This document shows, piece after piece, positions 61,452 through 64,000 of a DNA stretch of 64,000 nucleotides. This stretch comes from Lepidurus packardi (taxonomy: Eukaryota > Arthropoda > Branchiopoda > Notostraca > Triopsidae), in contig JAKZAN010000002.1 in the NCBI GenBank assembly GCA_023053545.1, positions 790,375 through 854,374 of the forward strand, written 5' to 3'. Numbering within the stretch: the first letter of the stretch is position 1; each line of letters opens with the position of its first letter. Both the position numbers and the translations under genes were made by a program. Under the pieces are notes generated by a model, which was given only the letters and a program-made list of their open reading frames with translations, made no database searches and was not told where the DNA came from.

Positions 61452-61640
61452 CTTTAAATTAAAACTTTCGACTTCCAAGAGAATTGGCTTTAAAAAGATC
61501 TGTGTCAATTCTCTGTGTCAATTAAAGAACGCTGTTATACTGCAAGCCTCCTTCGTGACATGTATAATGACGAAACAAACAAGCTTTTTTTCATCTTTTT
61601 AAAGCCAATTCTCTTGGAAGTCGAAAGTTTTAATTTAAAG
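61452..61640. repeat. 48-bp perfect inverted repeat with 93-base loop
   Basis: The left arm is 61452-61499 and the right arm 61593-61640. The right arm is hAT coding sequence (FLKPILLEVESFNLKF); the left arm is its inverted copy. It lies 21 bases after the 104-bp palindrome. Confidence 0.93.
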
Positions 61641-62613
61641 TTTCAGAGGGAGACGGTTGATAGCTTTTCCTTATTTGGGGAACTCGAAACGTACGTTAGT
61701 AAAACGCATTGTAACCCCTAAAGTTATCCAAACCGACGTGACGACAACCGTTTTATCAGATCATAATTTTTTGAAAGATAGTGAAGCTGATTTGGGTTAT
61801 GATTTTGAACAAGCTCTGAAGGCAGCTAAGTGTCACGAAAAAACAAGTATGATTTTAAAGATCTGCAAGGGCTTCTTAATAGAGCTTACAAAGCAATTAA
61901 TTATGCGTGTTCCCACTAATTTAACCTTATTCCGAAAACTGGGCTCTTTTTCTCCTTTGTCTGTGCTGAGCCCCAATCCAGCCAAGTTTTCGCAATTGCC
62001 CCTTCTCTCGCCAAGATGCCGAACATCTGAACTAGAGAACCAGTGGAGGAATGTTTTATCCGTAAACTGGAGATTATTTTTAAAAGAAAATGTTCCTCTG
62101 GATAGCTGTGAATTTTGGGGAAGCGTGTATTCTTTTGTCGATTCAATGGGTAATACCCCATTCCAAGATATAGCATTGTATGTTTTGTCGTTGCTGTCTT
62201 TGCCCTTCAGCAATGCAGCGTGCGAAAGGGTGTTCAGCCATGTCAACAGCGTCAAGTCGAAGCTCAGAAATAGGCTGTCAACGTCAACTCTCACACAGAT
62301 TTTGCATGTCAAGTACGGGTTACGTATGAAGGGGATATGCTGTAAAGACTTTCAGCCCTCTGAAAAGATGTTAGAAAAGTTTAACTCAGTTATGTACACC
62401 TCGGAAGACGACGAAGATATTTCCGAATATCTAGAATAAATGCGCTTAAAGTAACATTTAATTCATGTTTTTACTGTACAACTTATTTTGTATTTCAGCT
62501 AAACAGTGGCGACTTTGGCGACTTGTCTTCCGCTATTTTTGGCGACATATAGGCGACTTCGAGTTTGAATTTGGCGGGCTCTGGGAAAAAAATCTGGCAA
62601 CACTGGACAGCTT

Positions 62614-64000
62614 TAGTTTGGAAAGAGCGTCTGCACATAGAGTGTTTAAGTTGGCGAAGAGTGTTTGTTAAATAAGTTATATTAAATCAGTTAATTTTCA
62701 ACGGGTACGTATTAAAGCATTAATAACTGGCATTGGAATTGAAAAGCTACATCATTTTCTAACGTTTCAGAGTCAACATCGTGCAGAATGATCTTATCTT
62801 TTGATCGTAGGGCCTGTTACGAAGCCTCATTGCCTAGATTTCTCATTCTTGGATAAATGAAGCAAGATAAGTGTGACTTAGTTGGGTAACTTAGAGTATA
62901 TGGTCGGAAAATTTCGCTTATTCGTTTCCTTTTAGGCTTTGCTACTATGATGCAAGGAAACAGAGCACGCCAGAATACTTAGCAAACGGAGAATGCTTTT
63001 GAAGAAGCTGTTGTTTGGATTGTGAAGATTTAACCTCGGGAAAACATTGAGTAGCTCTTGTAGTTGCTCAATGCCTTGGTTAAGTAATCTCCTGCTGGCT
63101 TACAATAATTATATTTTAAGTTAGGGTGTTGCCAACTTCAAGGGTTTTCTGTTTTGGTCGTGTGAAAAAGTGGAAGTAGCAGGCTTGGATATTAAGGAAG
63201 CTCTTAGGCAGCCTTTACTCAACACGGTTATTCCTACCTTTGAATGTATAGTCTGCTGGTATGTACGAAAAATTTGCTGAAAATAGGGGTATTTATTGTG
63301 TTTTCGTAATTTCAGGCAAGATTGAAGGGTTAAGTGTGGGAGACTGGTTAAAGACTGGGACCTGATGTCGTTCAGAGCATCTTCTGGGAGGGATTAATGC
63401 ATTTCTTGGTGGTTTCTTGCCTGACCAGGCCCAGAACATACTGATGTTGTATTTAAGGTGTATTGTAATTAATTTACCGCGTCGAATGGATCATAATTGG
63501 TCCACTGAAAGGTGTCCAAAGTTCAGAAGATGGCAACTTACGGACTCCCTGTGTTTTACGAAGCCAGCGATTAAAAGAAAACTGCCGTGCAAAGCTCTTG
63601 GAAAGCAAACAGGATAGTATATTATCCTAATCCGGCGCTGCCGTTCTCCAGTCAGTGTTAGTGTTGGAGCAGAGTACGCAGCTGTTTTTTTTTTTTTTTT
63701 AATTTTTAACTAGCCCCTTTTCCCCCTTGTATGCCTTCTTTTCCTTCGTTTTTCCAGTTATTTTTTTTTATTTTAGCATAATACTGAAAATGCGGGGGCC
63801 ACGTCTTGCGAGGTGTCCGTTTCTGGAGCTACATTTCTGGCAGTTGCCACGGTATCTACCACCTTCTTCATACTAAGGTAATAGCGGGCTGTAACTGGAG
63901 CGTTCGCCGGTCCATTTTTTTCAGCAATTTAAAAGTTCTGCTGGGAGTGGTTCATCCTCTAGCCGGTGCTCCAAATATTTTTTAGTAAGACCTTGGCTGT
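62614..64000. other. No feature recognised
   Basis: About 1.4 kb without a supported gene or repeat, apart from a run of T at 63686-63700. Reading frames are short and uninformative. Confidence 0.5.

Larger units (their letters stand above)
61057..62439 (+). pseudogene. hAT element 2 transposase, broken
   Basis: The first frame (to 61342) has LIGIGTDGASAMCGVNNSL (catalytic Asp) and CICHSLHLAASKAC. After the palindromic region, frames at 61515-61721 (CYTASLLRDMYNDE) and 61657-62439 follow. The last ends with LSLPFSNAACERVFSHVNSV and KLRNRLSTSTLTQILHVKYG, the hAT dimerisation motif. It belongs to the hAT group related to ZMYM/KIAA1586-like proteins. It differs from hAT element 1. The N-terminus and the segment replaced by the palindrome are lost. 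Confidence 0.85.
59798..62605 (+). mobile_element. hAT element 2 with 8-bp target duplication
   Basis: The ends are CAGTGTTGCCAGAT and its inverse (ATCTGGCAACACTG). GACAGCTT flanks both sides (59790-59797; 62606-62613). Subterminal GGCGACTT repeats are present at both ends. The element holds a broken hAT transposase on the plus strand and an inserted P-type end at 60451-61003. Confidence 0.93.

Overview
The window looks like a repeat-dominated stretch of an animal genome, most likely an arthropod. It has spliced THAP/P-type transposase genes, BEL/Pao and Ty3 retrotransposons, LINEs, hAT and MULE DNA transposons, short GT-AG introns and CCTAA/TTAGG-like tracts. It holds no bacterial operons, CRISPR arrays or rRNA. 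I recognise no ordinary host gene with certainty. There is a 100-base assembly gap at 38416-38515.

Layout. 1-5067: three tandem copies of a 487-codon ORF that resembles a negative-strand RNA virus nucleoprotein. Two poly(A)-to-tRNA-Ser junctions separate them, and each tRNA copy carries the CCA tail of a mature tRNA. 5068-7587: a rearranged mosaic of BEL/Pao gag, BEL/Pao pol and a diverged nucleoprotein-like piece, then an LTR. 7594-8360: a probable small spliced chimeric gene built partly from MULE sequence. 8907-12992: a decayed MULE that encodes OTU protease, zinc-finger, transposase, SWIM and PHD-like parts. 13363-17110: two tRNA-like repeats, LINE fragments, a pipsqueak-type helix-turn-helix fragment and a Ty3 integrase tail. 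17225-23510: a LINE split by a BEL element (17567-21814) with a 4-bp target duplication. 23621-27130: the 3' part of a Ty3 element with a baculovirus-F-like envelope. 27199-29802: a P-type transposon with a perfect 8-bp target duplication. 29849-37414: a Ty3 element with gag, protease, RT and integrase, two unknown ORFs and a second, unrelated envelope-like glycoprotein; a hAT element interrupts it. 38200-38415: an integrase fragment at the gap. 39758-43961: a second OTU-MULE. 47743-48547: a non-autonomous P derivative. 49435-49625: a hAT MITE. 51247-54241: a THAP/P transposase with one frame break. 54960-58500: an opposite-strand THAP/P transposase in several small exons that look intact. 58666-59725: a foldback element. 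59798-62605: a hAT element with a P-element end inserted and a perfect 104-bp palindrome.

How it fits together. From 1 to 44 kb nearly every retroelement, the viral-like ORFs, both MULEs and the large P element lie on the minus strand. That is the pattern of a directional piRNA-producing locus, which would make antisense transcripts from the plus strand; this is inference. The most unusual feature is the viral-mRNA/tRNA concatemer. Its junctions fall at the exact ends of the tRNA and at one fixed 5' end of the viral-like transcript, as expected if a reverse transcriptase jumped from one RNA end to the next. A Ty3 element in the same window has a primer-binding site matching the 3' end of tRNA-Ser, which suggests (without proving) that its particles could have supplied the tRNA.
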